Shown here: positions 48,251 to 62,600 of the stretch, piece after piece | Position numbering within the stretch: position 1 is the first letter of the stretch | How the letters are laid out: each line of letters begins with the position of its first letter | DNA from: Metopolophium dirhodum | Lineage: Eukaryota; Arthropoda; Insecta; Hemiptera; Aphididae | Assembly (NCBI RefSeq): GCF_019925205.1 | Contig: NC_083564.1 | Span: forward strand, 11,413,491-11,477,490 | DNA: 64,000 nt | Direction of reading: 5' to 3' | Notes under the pieces: model-generated | Databases searched by the model: none | Told to the model about the DNA's origin: nothing | Seen by the model: only the letters and a program-made list of their open reading frames with translations | Position numbers and translations under genes: made by a program

Positions 48251-49163
48251 TTATTCGTCTCCTTTAGTTACCCTCGTGTATATCAGTTGGGCACGGTGTT
48301 GTATTACTTGCTTGATAAGACCTGCATAAATATATTTATAAATCAGATAATTATGTCCATAAAAGATTTAATTGTATAGCCATCTTCACTCACCTTTTTG
48401 GCAGAGCTCATCTAAAGCTTTTCTTGCCAATGATCCACGAACCTTCAAACGTTCACTGACAACAGATGGCGTAATGAGTTTGTACGATGGAACTTCTTTG
48501 AACAGCTTGTCGTATGATACCTTGTCGAACAAAACTTGGTTGTTCAACTTGTCACGAACTTTTCCTTTGGACCACTTCTGCTCTCAAAAAACATAAATAA
48601 AAATGTATAATAACCTTTAATAGTGATTACAATATTGATACAGTATAGATTAGAAAACTGACCTTCTTTTTGGCTTTGCCACCGGATCCTCCTTCTTTTT
48701 TCTTTTGAGTTTTCTGGGGCTGCTTGGACGAGCCCTTTGTGTCCTTCTTGGGCGGCTAAAATATAAAGAAAAACATGGTGAGCTAAACATCTAGCATCTA
48801 CGTCGTAGACATCGGTTTCCTAACGTGCAAGCAGTATTCGCATCACGTCGATAAATTTGGCAATTAATGTACGCGTGAGGTTGAACGAAAACACGGGTAA
48901 CCGGTGACGAAATAATTAACGTGAAAACCAACATCGTTACGAACAGAATACATGGCAACAACGTAATAGCCACATGGTCTTAGGGAGCGATGTCGGCATT
49001 GTTGATTACAGATGTACGGGCGTTATGACGGGAAATCGGAAAAATTGTCGACGACAAATTTTTCTTTGGTCTGGACGGGGCTTAAACCGTACATCGGGAA
49101 GGAATAGACAAGAATCAGGAATTTCAAACACAATAAGTAATAATAACAAAATTAACTTACCAT
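48251..49163 (-). CDS. RpS25: Ribosomal protein S25 (eS25), 116 aa, 4 coding exons
   Basis: A small-subunit cytosolic ribosomal protein. Exons: 49163-49161 (only the ATG, followed by donor GTAAGT), 48755-48663, 48577-48394, 48321-48251. Joined, they give 351 bases, 116 residues plus stop, the usual length of insect S25. The N-terminus is Lys-rich (PPKKDTKGSSKQPQKTQKKK); the conserved core includes VLFDKVSYDKLFKEVPSYKL, ITPSVVSERLKVRGSLARKA and LIKQVIQHRAQLIYTR. An intron directly after the start codon is common in ribosomal protein genes. The gene lies alone between the two synthases on the same strand, with no functional link expected. Confidence 0.97.
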
Positions 49164-49223
49164 ATTTAAAATAATAAATTAGTATTTCGTAGCGGATATT
49201 TTCACGTCAGGCGCGGAAGGCGA

Positions 49224-49243
49224 AACTTATAGAAAAGAAAGAC
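49224..49243 (-). promoter_or_regulatory. RpS25: Candidate 5' TOP initiator of RpS25
   Basis: The minus strand reads a pyrimidine tract, GTCTTTCTTTTCTAT, 60-80 bases before the RpS25 ATG. Ribosomal protein transcripts usually start at a C within such a tract, which makes their translation growth-regulated. The exact start is not shown. Confidence 0.5.
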
Positions 49244-49259
49244 CACTCACGAGTCACGA

Positions 49260-51425
49260 CTCACAAGTCAATCTTGAATCTAATATTATAGTAATGGAGC
49301 ACAAGACGTGTACAACTTACTAGTAGTAGTTGTAGTTGGGGCCAATTTTTCCAAAGAGTGAAAAATGATAAGGATGCTTATACCAGAGATCAGCAGTGAC
49401 GCCAACATGAAAAAAAAAATCGTAAATTATTTACAATGATGGCCGCGTGGCCAATCGCTCGCCGCGCCCGGACTTGCAGCTATGCAACAGCATAGAACAA
49501 TAATATTATAGCAGTTAATTAAATTAAACAATTATATTGTTCTATAATCTATGATATTATATATAATATATAGTGTTTTTCGTCACTGGTAATTTCCGGG
49601 TAGTCGGGTGGGCCAGTAGTGTATATTGTATTCACACTAATCGACTAATCAGATAAACTAATTTGTGCCCTTAAAGTATAGATTGATTATTTCAAATAAA
49701 GTAAAAAAAAACTTTTTTCGGAAATGTGCCGGGGGCGGGTTTGAACCCGTTCATACATTAAATTTGAATAACTTGAAATTTTATTGTTTAATAGTTACTT
49801 AATTTTAGAATTTCGTATTATTCGTCTGTAATTGCGCAAAATATTTATTATTATAGGTACCTACATTATTATATCTAAATACACTATAATATTATAATGA
49901 TGGTAAAAGTATCGTTGCTTGTAACAGAGAAAAACACACGAATCGAATCCTATCGATGAATTAAACAAATAAAACGTTCTGTAAATTGAATATTCGAAAT
50001 CGAAAAATCAGAGATTATTTTATAATACAATCTAAATAAATTCGTATCCACTGGACACTGACCAGTGACCACTATATATTATAGCTATACAATATACTAC
50101 GACGCGAATAATGTGGAGCAATAAGGAATTTTTAATCCGTAAATTAATTAATAAATAAATAAATAAATGTTCGGTATGAAGACGTACAGGAGTTTTGAAT
50201 TTCGCGCCGACGGAGATGTGCATTGTGCATCAGTGCATTACCCTTTCCGTGATCGATGAACGCGGAGTCGTGACAAAAAATAGTTAGTGTGGCTCGTGCG
50301 GGAAGGCAATTTCAGTATTGGGTGAAATGCGGCCCTCGACGGAATAGTTAACTTCCTGCCCTTGCCACACTATAATCCTACTATTGTACTATATACCTGC
50401 CTACTTCAATGACGTTATATATTATTATGTGTCATTATAATTATATTCTTATGACGTATAAACTCTAGGTCGTATATACAGTTATACCATATACGTTTTT
50501 TGATATTATACTGTGTTAGCTTGCACGACTAGCGTTTATTTTGTCATGTTACCTAGTACATAAAAAATAACCATAATATTATGTGTAATATATTAATATA
50601 TTATTGGCACACTTTGAAATTGAAAACTTTTAACGTAGCTTCCAATAAATTCCAACAAGTCCGAGAAGAGTTTGTTGGAATGGTCTTAGTCAAGACTTAC
50701 TGTGCCAACTTTGTAATGTCAGTTTCACATAGGTGTAAACGCGACTAGTAACTGTGCTTGCCATTCTCTTGTGTTCTTGTAACCTAACAGATATTTGTAT
50801 TATAATATTATATTTTAATTTATTACTGGACATTTTATTTTAAAAATTTGAACTTATCTACTTATATGTATTCTTGAATTCTAAATGTGTTCTTAATGTC
50901 TTAATACAAATTAAAACTAAACTTAACATACATTATGTTAATATGTTGTTACTTGTTTAAAAACAATTAGGTACCTATATTAAATGTCTTATTTTACTAT
51001 AAGAACTATTATCTAAGTACATTCCCAAGTATAATTATTGAATTAGAGTAAAAACATTAAAATTATAATGATGCAAGTAAAATGTACTTTTTATAATGCC
51101 GAGTTTCAAATTATTTTAAAGTTAAAAATGTATAGAAAGTTCAATTTTTAAAGTTAAAGCAAAAACATTTAAAGCAAGGTTCTTCACAAGTATTACTAAA
51201 ATCTGAAAATCTATAAAATAAACCCAACTTAAAAATTTGCTTATTTATACATTTAAAATTTGATGATATTTGAAGAAATTTAATATTTAAATAAAAGATA
51301 ACTTTTTAGAATTTGTTGGAATTCAAATATATTCGTGGAGACTTGAAATGTTTGCGTACATTACTATATACAATAATATTTTGATTCATTTTAAGCTATT
51401 GCCTATTTAAACCGTAATATAATAT
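49260..51425. other. No gene seen between RpS25 promoter and repeat
   Basis: Moderate-GC DNA to about 49500, then AT-rich. A tRNA T-arm-like string near 49738 was rejected. The frame at 50032-50223 has no features. Confidence 0.5.
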
Positions 51426-51429
51426 AGTA

Positions 51430-51600
51430 TTTAGTAAAATAAATTGAGCTGACAGACCATCTCTGCTCAGAATCATATTTGTCGTATGCAATGATTTATC
51501 ATTGAATTCAAATTTAACACATCCTATATCCATTATAGAGACCTACTCAATTATAATGTACACTCAACTCCTACTGTATACAGCAAAGCAGTTACCTACT
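51430..51600 (-). repeat. Diverged copy of the repeat head at 45700-45830
   Basis: Reversed, it reads gttaaatttgaattcaatgat, then 'tcattg', 'gattctgagc' and 'ggt(c/t)(a/t)gtcagc', in the order seen at 45750-45825. AT-rich DNA at 50890-51430 may be the rest of the same repeat. Confidence 0.55.
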
Positions 51601-52508
51601 TAACTACTTTTACGGTAGCATTCCACACACTTGATTGTTCATATTTTTTCATATAGAAAAGTTAAAACATCAATATATTTGAAAAAGCACGGCAAATTAT
51701 TTAATACCCGCTGTCACATAAAATCTATTTCGAACATGACTCAGGGTGTGGTGCGAGTGTACAACCACCAATTTTCATGTGACAGACTATAACCATAAAT
51801 CATAAATGTACCTAATAACATAATATTAATGTGATGATAATACACAATATGAAAATAAAAATAGTCAATTTACAAATAATTAACAAAAAGTGGAATTCAG
51901 AAGTTTGTTAGTTATTTTACTTTTCAATTACAATTTATACACAAGTTACGATATATAATATTTAATTGTTGACACATAACATAATTAAACTTTACCGTTT
52001 GAAATACATTACGATTTCTTATAAAATTTTAAATATCCAGGTAAAGTATGGTAAAACAATAAAATAAACAGTCCAATTATTTCAAAATAATTATATTACT
52101 TATATTATGACAATATGGTTTTTCCTAACTAATAAACACACTTTTTGGAATGTGTTGGAACAAAACAAAAAAAATATTTATAAATATATATATGTATAAA
52201 TATATTTATATGGGTGTCATAGGCATGTTTTTTTAGCCTTAACCTTAAGTCTGAAAACAAAACTTTTTTTTTTGATACAAGCACTAACAAAAGTCGAAAA
52301 AAAAAACAACAATATTTCAAACATTTACAACAACACAATAAACTCTACACTCATTTGTTTAATGATGATCGCAACAAAAATCATTTGTGCGGGTTTTAAA
52401 AATGTAATTCTGTTAAATTTATGTATAAAAAAATATTTAAATTACTTCCATACCTATGAAATGATTAGCCTAACGGTTTATCTTAAATGCTTTAGTCAGA
52501 TATCCACA
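51601..52508. other. 3' flank of FASN-B
   Basis: AT-rich DNA after the FASN-B stop codon; it will include its 3' untranslated region. The frames at 52129-52338 and 52272-52526 are not supported as genes. Confidence 0.5.
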
Positions 52509-53632
52509 TTACTTAGACAAAAATGATGAAGAGATTATCTGTGCCACAGAGTTGGCCGATTCACCTTTCACTATTTGTCTGTGATCTCCCGAAACAGAAT
52601 GAATGTTTAAAGAACCCTTGCAAAGCTGTAAAATTAAAAAAAATATAGTTTTGTTATAAGTAAATATTTGTATTGGTAAATTGTAATAATAATACATACA
52701 GGTTTGAGTCCATAGTCAGGTCCAAGGGATACAAAATTGTCTTTGGCAGTAACCAAGGTGACGCTTCCATTGAATTTCTGTTCAGGTTTGTAGTAGAATG
52801 AAACAAACAGTTTTCCATGGAACAGTTTAGCTGCAGTTTTCAGTTCATCTTTATTTAAGGGTAAATCAGATAAGATATTCACTGCTTCTTCTAGTTGTTC
52901 TTCTTTTGTCGTTTTAGTGGCAATTTGGTCAAAGACCTAATTTAAAATAAAATTCTCAGTTTAGAAATAATTTAAAACAATTGACTATGAAAGATGTACT
53001 AAAAAACTAGAAAAAACCAAAACTAAGTCAATTAACTCAATTAATTTATAAGAAATACTATAAGGATATACAATTATTTTAATAAATATCAATTTACCAC
53101 TTGGTAGTCTAATTCCTTGAAGAGTAGTACAAAGTATGCAAAAGCATCCCTGTCATCTACTTTGTTATCAGAATGACGGTTTTTAAAAGCATTTTGATGC
53201 GTCAAAACATAAGATGGAGAACCATCCAACAGTACAAGGCTAACTTTGTCACCAGCAGCTTCTAGTGCTACACCAGTTTCAAACGCAACTGATGCACCAA
53301 ACGAGTATCCTACAAGGTTGTATGGTCCAGACTTTTGAATTCCTTTAATTTTCTATAAAAATGAGGAAACACGTCAGTTTCTACCTTCAAGCACTGAAGT
53401 TACAACAACTTACAGCTACAAAGAATTTTGCCATAGACGCCATTGAATCAGTTGGAGCATCTTCGGTACATTGAAGTCCATAAATATTATAAGGTAATTT
53501 TGATGCTACTTCTTCTAGTGCTGACACAAACCCTTCAATTGCACTAAACATAAACACATTAGGCTTGCTAATTTCTTCCTTCTTCATACTGACAACAGTT
53601 TCTTGAGGAACTAAACTTTGACTGAATTCAAC
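52509..53632 (-). CDS. FASN: FASN-B exons 28-31: thioesterase domain
   Basis: Exons: 53632-53414, 53352-53098, 52936-52700, 52625-52509 (TAA at 52509-52511). The domain releases the finished acyl chain from the ACP. NLVGYSFGASVAFE holds nucleophile Ser2204, VSLVLLDGSPSY holds Asp2230, and HSVSGDHRQI holds His2366. The spacing fits the animal FASN type I thioesterase. No equivalent follows FASN-A. Confidence 0.95.
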
Positions 53633-56600
53633 CTAAAAACAGAACATTTTGAATTTAATATAAATTATTATAAAACAATCGATAATGGCACAAACCTGAT
53701 CGTTTCCAGCAGTCACGCCATTAGGTGTATCCACAGGAACTTCACTACCATCACTTTGCAATTCTTTTAATCTCTTAACAGTTAAAGTTCTGATTTCTCC
53801 AACACTCAACACCAAATCGTAGTTTCTTTCAAGTGTTTGTTTAATTTCAGCACCCATCAAGGAGTCCATACCCAGATCAGCTAGAGTTGCTGAGGCGTTG
53901 ATATTTTTGGTGTCTTTGATACCAAGAATATTGGCAACAGCCTCAATTAGGCTCACTTGTCCGGCACCACCAGAACCACCCTTCCTTTTTTCAGCCAATA
54001 CCATAGAAGCCAATACAGGTTGTGGATGTTGCAAAAATACATCAAAAGCACTCAAACATGAAGCCATACGCTGTGGCAACGTACCACCAACAACTGTTTC
54101 ATTTCCTCCCATTGTTTCCATGATAAGACCAACATCTCCAATAGCTCCCCATTGAATAGCCAACTAGTAACAATAAGTGAATTATTAATATAAAATGTAA
54201 TTAGTTTTAATAGGTAACATATTTTAAAATTTTTTTTTGTGATCAACCTGCGGCAATTTAGGCCATTGGGTAGTTGTTTAAACGGTGGGGGAGGGTACTG
54301 TTGGTTTTTTGGGTTTGGCAGAATTTCCATTGGGCACCCGTAGGTTTCTGCCATGCCCGGTCGGGAGATGACGGCCTCTCTCCAGACAGATATCTACCCG
54401 GAGAGAAGTGCCGCCCGTGACCAGATTCAAACAGACGACAATGTGCCTTAGTCCCCCATAACATATTATATTATTAATTTAATAATATTGATATCAACAT
54501 ACCCCTGGGAGACCAGCTTCTTGTCTAGCTTCACAAATTCTTTCCATGACAGAATTGGCAAATCCGTAGTTGGTTTGTCCAGCATTACCACGTCCACAAG
54601 ATACAGATGAGAACACAACAAAGTGATCGAGTTCGGGGCAAGACTTCCTGGTAACTGTGTCTAAGTTTTTAGTACCAATTACTTTAGGTTTACTTACGAT
54701 TTCAAAATCTTGTGGTGTTTGATTTTCTAAGAATGCATCTCTCAATACCTTAAAATAATTAATTAACAATCATAAATTATCATAATAAATAAAAATCCAA
54801 ATTATTTGCAAATTTACACATACAAATTGTTTTTAATATTATATTACTTTTTAAAATTACTTACAGCAGCCAAGTTGAATACACCTCCAACTGGTCCCAA
54901 TTTGTTACTGTCATCAATCAACTGTTGAGCTCCTTTTAATGTTGAACAATCTGCCTTAGAGATCAATACATTAACACCAGATTCTTTCCAATTGCTAACA
55001 CATGCAGCTTGATAACCAGTGGTAATTCCACTTCTAGCAGTCAGAACAAGGTTTTTGGCTCCTCTGACAATCAACCAATTAGCTAATTCCAACCCAAATC
55101 CTCCAAGACCTCCGACAAGCACATATGTTTTGTCTGGGTTCATGTAAGACCGTGGAATCGAAGTTACTAGTTTAGTTGCAGGCTTAACAACTGCTGTGGA
55201 TTCTTCGTCTCTGATTTTCAGTACTACTTTTCCAATATGTTTACCAGAGCCAATATATCTGAATGCTTGTTCAACTTGAGATTCAGTGAATACCGTGGCT
55301 GGTAGGGGATTTACTGCGCCATTCTTTATACCTTCGTTTAGCAACCTAACAACTTCTTTCTTGTCTTCGCTTTCGGATTTGGCATCAAACAAAGAGTCCA
55401 ATAGAATTCCGTGGAATGTAGTATTTTTTAAGAAAACAGACATTCCTAGTGGACTGTTGTTGGACAAATCAAGTTTACCAATTTCAAGGAATCGGCCATC
55501 TTTGGCTAAACAACGGACAGATGCTTGGAGTTTATCATCTGACAATGAGTTCAGGACAAGATCTACACCACGGCCTTTTGTCTCTCTTAATACATGTTGT
55601 TCAAAACTCGTGTCACGGGAGTTGGCAATATTTTTGTCAGTTAACTAAAAAAAATTATAAATAATAAAGACAAATATTTTGGAGTAGGATGATAATTATA
55701 CCTTAGGGAAAGTCTTTTTCAAGAATTCTCTCTTTTGTTTGCTACCAACAGTAGTGTAAACGGTAACACCCATATGCAGAGCAATAGCAATAGCAGCTTG
55801 ACCTACACCTCCAGTACCAGCGTGAACTAACAATGAGTTACCTGGCTTCATTCGTCCTCTAACACAGAGTGCATAGTACGCCTAGAAAAAAAAATGAAAA
55901 TGTTTATACATTATACTTATTTATTGCAAATAGAAATTCAGTGGCTTACAGTTCCATAAACAACGGGTATAGTCGATGCTTCTTCCAATGTCCATTTGCT
56001 AGGTACTTCCCACAAGAACCCAGGATCAGCGAGAACACTTGTAGCCAATCCTCTAGCAGCAAGCATACCCATCACCCTTATACCTTTAGAGTTACGACCA
56101 GAGAATTCAAGTCCAAGAATGCAGTCCTGAAATAAATAATATAGTATAAAAACATCTGAATGTTGTATATAAATATAAAGTGTTAAGAGGATGTCAATGC
56201 AATTTCTCAAACCTACACATGCAACATAGATTAAATGAGTTCATGTAAAATCGTTTTTTCACCTTACGAGTCTAAAATCACCTATTAAAAAATTTTTAGA
56301 GGATACGTTTTTTTAGGGATTTAACATTTATGGTTTTATATTTTATAATTATTTATTATTTATGATAAACTTAAAAAATTTTAAAAAATAATAATGATTT
56401 TACTAAGATACTCAAAAGCATAAAAAAAAAACATTTTTCTATGAATGCATTTTGTCTATGTGGTGCGTTGGCTAGTGATAGAAAACTTACAGTGCACTGA
56501 GTACTGACATCCTATTAATAAATAATATAACATACTTGTCCTGCCAAATCACCAGGCAATGCATCAGGAGGAAGTTTTCCAGATGCTAACATGATATCAC

Positions 56601-59600
56601 GGAAGTTGAGTGGTGCATAGTAAACAGTACACAATTCAGTATTTGGGTTGTATTCAGGTCTAAAATTATATATGTTTGTAAATCAAGAAACTTTTGTCTT
56701 AAACAATAAATACTCACTTGTAATAAGTCAAGGGTCCTTCAATCCATTTCAAACTACTCAAATCTCCTCTTGTTAAAGCATTAATATAAGCATGCTCCAC
56801 TTGTAACGAGGGCTTATCTTGTTGGTTTTCTAATTTCAAATGTCTCATTGAACCCCACACTCCATTAGGCTTCAAAACATTGCTCAGTAAATCTTTTTTC
56901 AGTTGTGCGGCAAACAGGGGAGCGCTCAAAGAGAACTTCGGTGCAGCTGGGTCTTGAATGAAAACGGATCTGACACTATTACCACCAGGTTCTTGTTTGA
57001 CACAATTCACCAAACCGATAATTCCGTTAGTTTCTTCTCCTTGAGCGAACAACACTATTTTCTTGCTTGGGTCAGCTTCTGCAGTTTTTAGAGCTGATTT
57101 TAATGTCTCAACCCACTCATAAGATTTTTCGGACACTTGGATAACTACACTAACTGGTAGTTCTTCATTGGGCTGAATAACAAATAGAAACAGTTAAGAA
57201 TAGTTAGGTTAATATAATTATGCACATGATTTAATCACATAGAATTAATGAATAACTAATTTAATAGCCACTTTACCTTTCTCAACAAGTAGAAGGTTCT
57301 ATCTTCAGCAGATAACTTGCTGATAAAAACAAGATTACTATTTTCAATGAGGCTTTGAGACACATTACTGGATTCGGAAAGAAGGACAAAACCACCATCT
57401 TTAACTGTCTCTGCCAAGTTGTTCAATTTGTTTTGTGATTGTAACACATCAAAAGCAATTGCTACATGAGCGTTAGATTCAATAGGACCATTTTCTAATG
57501 ATTTTCCAGTCATTTTCACTTCCATTGGTCCCAAAAATGGAGCCAAGGCTTGAATTTGAGTAGTAGCTAAGGTTGCATCCAACTTAAAAAATAAATGAAT
57601 TGTTACTTGAGCACTTTTTATGCACAAAATATTATGCTTCAATTCTTACAGATATTAAGGGTTCAGATTCCAGAATGTTGACAACATTAGGCATATAAAT
57701 TCCTTCAAATGGTTTGTCTGCTCCATATTCAACAACTTTTACTTTCATTGCACCAGCACTATTTTCCAAGGCAATCTGGAGGTAAGCAGCGAAAACACTT
57801 GAGAGGTCTGTCACGGGCGAAGCCTGTAAATAAACCATTCAAGAATATTTATTATATTATAAATATTTTAAATTTTAAATATAGATGAGGTTGAGAAGTT
57901 GTATATACAGTTTATTAATATTAAACATCGAAACCTTACAAAAAAAAAAAAGAGGCAGTGCTGATAATTTGGAATTGATAAAATTACCTTATCAGCATTG
58001 AATGGTACAAATGTGTACTTTTCCAATTTAGGGGAAGCCTGTGATTGTTGTCTTCTTGGAGCCAAACTTGCTTTCATGCCACGCAATTCAATACCACCAG
58101 ATTTGATGACATCAATATCTCTGTACATATATACCGGAACGGCTAAAAAAAGGATAAAATACTTAATGTTATGAACAATGTACAACAGAAAATACACATT
58201 TTAAGTTAAAAACACTTACGGCTATTTTCTGGTAAAGTTTCAATGAATTCCAAATGTTTTGCTGGGTCAATAATAACTCTTTGCATTCTTGTTGGCAAAT
58301 ACAACTCTTTAGTTTTCAAACCCAAAATAGAGAACTGCAACATTGTATCAATGTAGGTGATCCAGTTTCCAATCCAATCTAATTTTCCACTGATGCCTAA
58401 ATTTTAAAATCATAAAGGATTATTATATTATTATTTAGTATTTACATTACAATTATTAACTGAGATGAAATAAATATTTACTAATAACCTTTGTTATCAG
58501 CTTCGTTAACTCCACGGAACACTCCTTTGTAATCATATCCTCTCAATCCCAAATCTTTGTAGATGTCTGCAGATTTAAGAGATAAATTATTTTCGTCAAC
58601 ATATGGTTCAGGTAATTCTAATTGTTCTGTTTCAATATCATCAGGAACGTAGATACGACCAGTAACAGCAACTGAGCCACCTTCACAAATCTCAAAATTG
58701 CCAGTTCCTTCAAAAATGTTGATAAGGAAGTTTACGTTTCCTGTGAAATAACGAAAAGAATTGTAAATTGATCAAGATATAATTTATAAAGCCTAACCAA
58801 ACATAATTTATATCATATGTACTTTACATAAGTATTTGTTAATTTGTACTTCAAGCTTTCATTATAAATATATTATCTTATTGTATATTATATAATATTA
58901 ACTAATAATAATTACCATCTTTAGGCATTATAGTTGCACGTAAAAATTGTACATTTTCAATAACAACTGGAAATTCTTCGATGTTCTTATCTTGAAGTTT
59001 AGCAAAAGTTCTCCATACAAGTGTCTGTAAAAATTACAATCGTTCATTCAAAGTAATACAAGATATTTAAAAATTTTTTTTATCTTACCAAATATCCAGT
59101 AGCAGGGAATAATACTCTACCATCAATGGCATGTCCAGACAAATATTGGTCTTCTTCTGTACTTAAATCAACTTTAATAACAGATTCTCCGGATCCAGCT
59201 TCCTATGATTCATTATTTCAAAAGTAAAAATTTAACTACTAATGATTAATATAAAAAAATTTTTAATTTTTTATAAACAAGTAAAACACTTTTAATTTAC
59301 CTTTTGAACAAAATCGGAAATAAACCATTCAACAGAATGATCCCATTCGATTAAAGACTGAATCATGGGTGTTCCTTTTGCTACTGGATATGAGACGGCT
59401 GGGTATAAGTTTTTAATTTTAGGTTGAACTCCAGCATTGTACAGTCTAAAATCATAAAAATTATAAGCATTATATCTTTGATTTCATTAATCTATATATA
59501 TAATTAAAACTTACTTTCCAATGGCTGATAACAAAACAGAAATGTTTCCCTCGGGGTTTGTTGAACGTTTAGTAAGACCAATGCAAGAGCACTCAGGTCC

Positions 59601-62600
59601 TAGTGCCCTTTTAAGAATGGCTTGAAGTAATGCATGTGGTGCAATTTCAATGACAACAGCGTCTTTTGGCACATGAGCAAGAGCTTCCTAAATAAAATTA
59701 AAATATAAAAATTCAGTAAAAGATGTACTACATAGAAAAAAAAATGTATTCAATTATCTTACATGGAATAAGACTGGAGCCAATAAGTTGTTTACATGGT
59801 AAGCAGTTGAACTCATTTGAGCAAGTGGAGTGTTCCATAAAGCTTCAGGAATGGAAGAACTGATCCATCGGGAGGTACGAGGTTTTGGATTCGGTAAAAT
59901 CTATTATAAAAAAAAATATTAATTTTTTAATTTTTCAAATAATTAGTAGCAGGATAAAATATAATATACATATTATTTACACAGATTAAAAATTATGAAA
60001 ACAAATACTTACTCTTTCTAAGCTGTTGCGGAGCTTAGGTGCAGCATCAGCAATGTATTTGGAATGGAAAGCATATCCAGAACTCTTGACTTCTTTAGCG
60101 AAAATTCCTTCGGCTTGTAAAGTTTTGACAAAAGCAGTAAGACTTGATGGTGGGCCAGACACTGTTACACTATCTTCACTATTATGACAAGCAGCGACCA
60201 AGTCAGCAGGCAATCGTTTTTTAGTATCTTCCCATGATAAACCTAAAAATTATTTTTTTATATTATTTTATGTAAAATCATAGTATAAAATTAAAAATAA
60301 ACCTAAACCATAATAATTAATAAACATATTTAAATTTAACTTACCGACAGCAGCCATAGATCCTTGAGGCAATTTAGATTCCAAAATGCTACGACCTCTC
60401 CAGAATGCAGCTAAAATTGCTTGATCAGCATTAAATGTACCATCAGCGTATGCACAACCAAGTTCACCAACCGAGTGACCAACGACACCATCTGGTTCAA
60501 TTCCAATTGATTTCAATAAATCGACTAAAGCAACCTTTAATACACAACAAAATTATTTATCGTAATATTTGTTTTTAATTCTAATACTAACCTGCATGGA
60601 TGTTATAGATACAAATGAGTTGAGGACATTGTCAAATGTTGTTTCGTCTTTTGAATTAAGAATGCTTAGCAAATCTAGCCCTTCAACTTGAAGTACAGAT
60701 GCAGCTCTGTTAATTGCCCTGGAAAATGGTTCCAATTGAAGGAGTCCTTCAACCATACCAGCCCATTGACTTCCCATTCCAGAGAAAACAAACCAAACTG
60801 GTCTTTTAGTAGGCTTAACTTCCTGAAAATGCATTTATACAATTATAATAATATATACAATGGAAATAACTTAAGTTTTTTGAATAATCTAACATTTGAA
60901 ATGAAAATAACGTACTGTCACTTCAGAGATTGATTTTCCAAGGACTGTGTATCCTCTATAACCATGTCCATTAATATTGTTAGCATGGATATCATGTAAT
61001 AAAGCATTAAATCCATCATCTAATGGTGTATCAGCAATCTAACAAAATAACATACAATTAATAATTTAAATTATAAATTGAAGTCTATAAAGGAATTTAC
61101 TTTTTTTAACATGTTGTTCACTGCATCATCTGTTCTTCCAGATACGGCAATCAAACGTGGTACATTATTAAGAATTGGAGCAGTCTTTGGTTTAGGATTA
61201 GACTTCAATAAAACATGAGCATTAGCACCACCAAAACCAAAAGAGTTAAGCGCTACATAGCCTCCACTGTAGTCCCAGTTTTTGTTCACAACCTGTAAAT
61301 TTAAGTCATATAAGAAGTAATTCATTTTTTATTAAATAACTAATATAATATAAAATTACTTGTAATCTTCCATCTAATAAAGCTGGAATGTCAGGGTTTG
61401 GGTTGGCAAAGTGAAGATTTCCGGGAATCTTTCCAGATTCTAAGGCAATTACAATCTTAGCTAATGAACAGAGACCAGAAGCAGGTTCAGAATGACCCAT
61501 GTTTGATTTAACAGAACCAATTAACAGAGGTGTAGTACGATCTTTAGTAAAAAATTCGGCAATAGAATTAACTTCTTGTGGATCACCAACCTAAATGCAA
61601 AAACATTATTAGTTTTAAAGTGTTATTTATATATCTTAAAAACAAATTGCCATACTTTGGTTCCTGTTCCATGAGCTTCCACATATGACACCTCAGCTGG
61701 ACTAACACCACATTTAGCATAAACTTCTTGGATAAGTTTGTTTTGCATAGCACCACTTGGGAATGTAATTCCTTGGTCTTTAAATCCATCAGTGTTAGTA
61801 AGTGCTCCCACAATGGTGGCATAACTACGTTTTGCTACACTAGCCTTTTGCAAGAATACTGCAACAACAGCCTCACTCCTCACATATCCATTTCCTAAAG
61901 TAAAAATTGAAATGCATGATTGTAAAAAAATGTCTTTCCTTACCATAAATATCAATTGATTTACCTGTGACATCAAATGCTTTGCACATTCCTTGTGGCG
62001 ATAACATGCTCAATCTATGAAACTGCAATGAAGTTGTAGGTTTCAGCAATAAGTTGGAGCCTCCTACAATAGCTGCATCACACTGCCCGTTTTCAATAGC
62101 TTGCACTGCTTGTGACATTGCAACTAAACTGCTGGAACATGCTGTGTCTATGGCAAAACTAGGTCCATTAAAATCAAATGTATATGAGATTCTGTTGGCA
62201 AACATAGCCCGGCAACATCCAGTCAATCCATAACCATTGACACGTTCTGGTATTTTACTCAAATAATCGTCAGTTTCACTGTTGGATGCACCAATGTAAA
62301 CTCCGATTTTAGTTCCACGGACATCATCTGGGTTCACGCCTATTTAAGCAAATTAATATTATATTTAATAACTTATGTGGTTTATATTTAAATGGGTACA
62401 AGTACATATTGAATAAAAAAGAACAATTATATTACCAGCATCCACAATACATTCGTAAGTAGATTCCAAAAGTAATCTCAGTTGTGGGTCCATAACATCA
62501 GCCTGTTTAGCATGCACTCCAAAGAAATTGGAATCAAAATATTGCAATTCCTTGAGTTTACCAGTTCTTGATGGGAGGCCATGGATACCTGGAATAAATT

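Noticed and set aside
49730..49755. tRNA T-arm-like string (gcgggtttgaacccgt)
   Set aside because: No acceptor stem, D arm or anticodon arm can be placed around it; it is a chance palindrome.
54258..54464. 68-codon frame in FASN-B intron 26
   Set aside because: It lies within the SINE-like insertion and has no coding signature.
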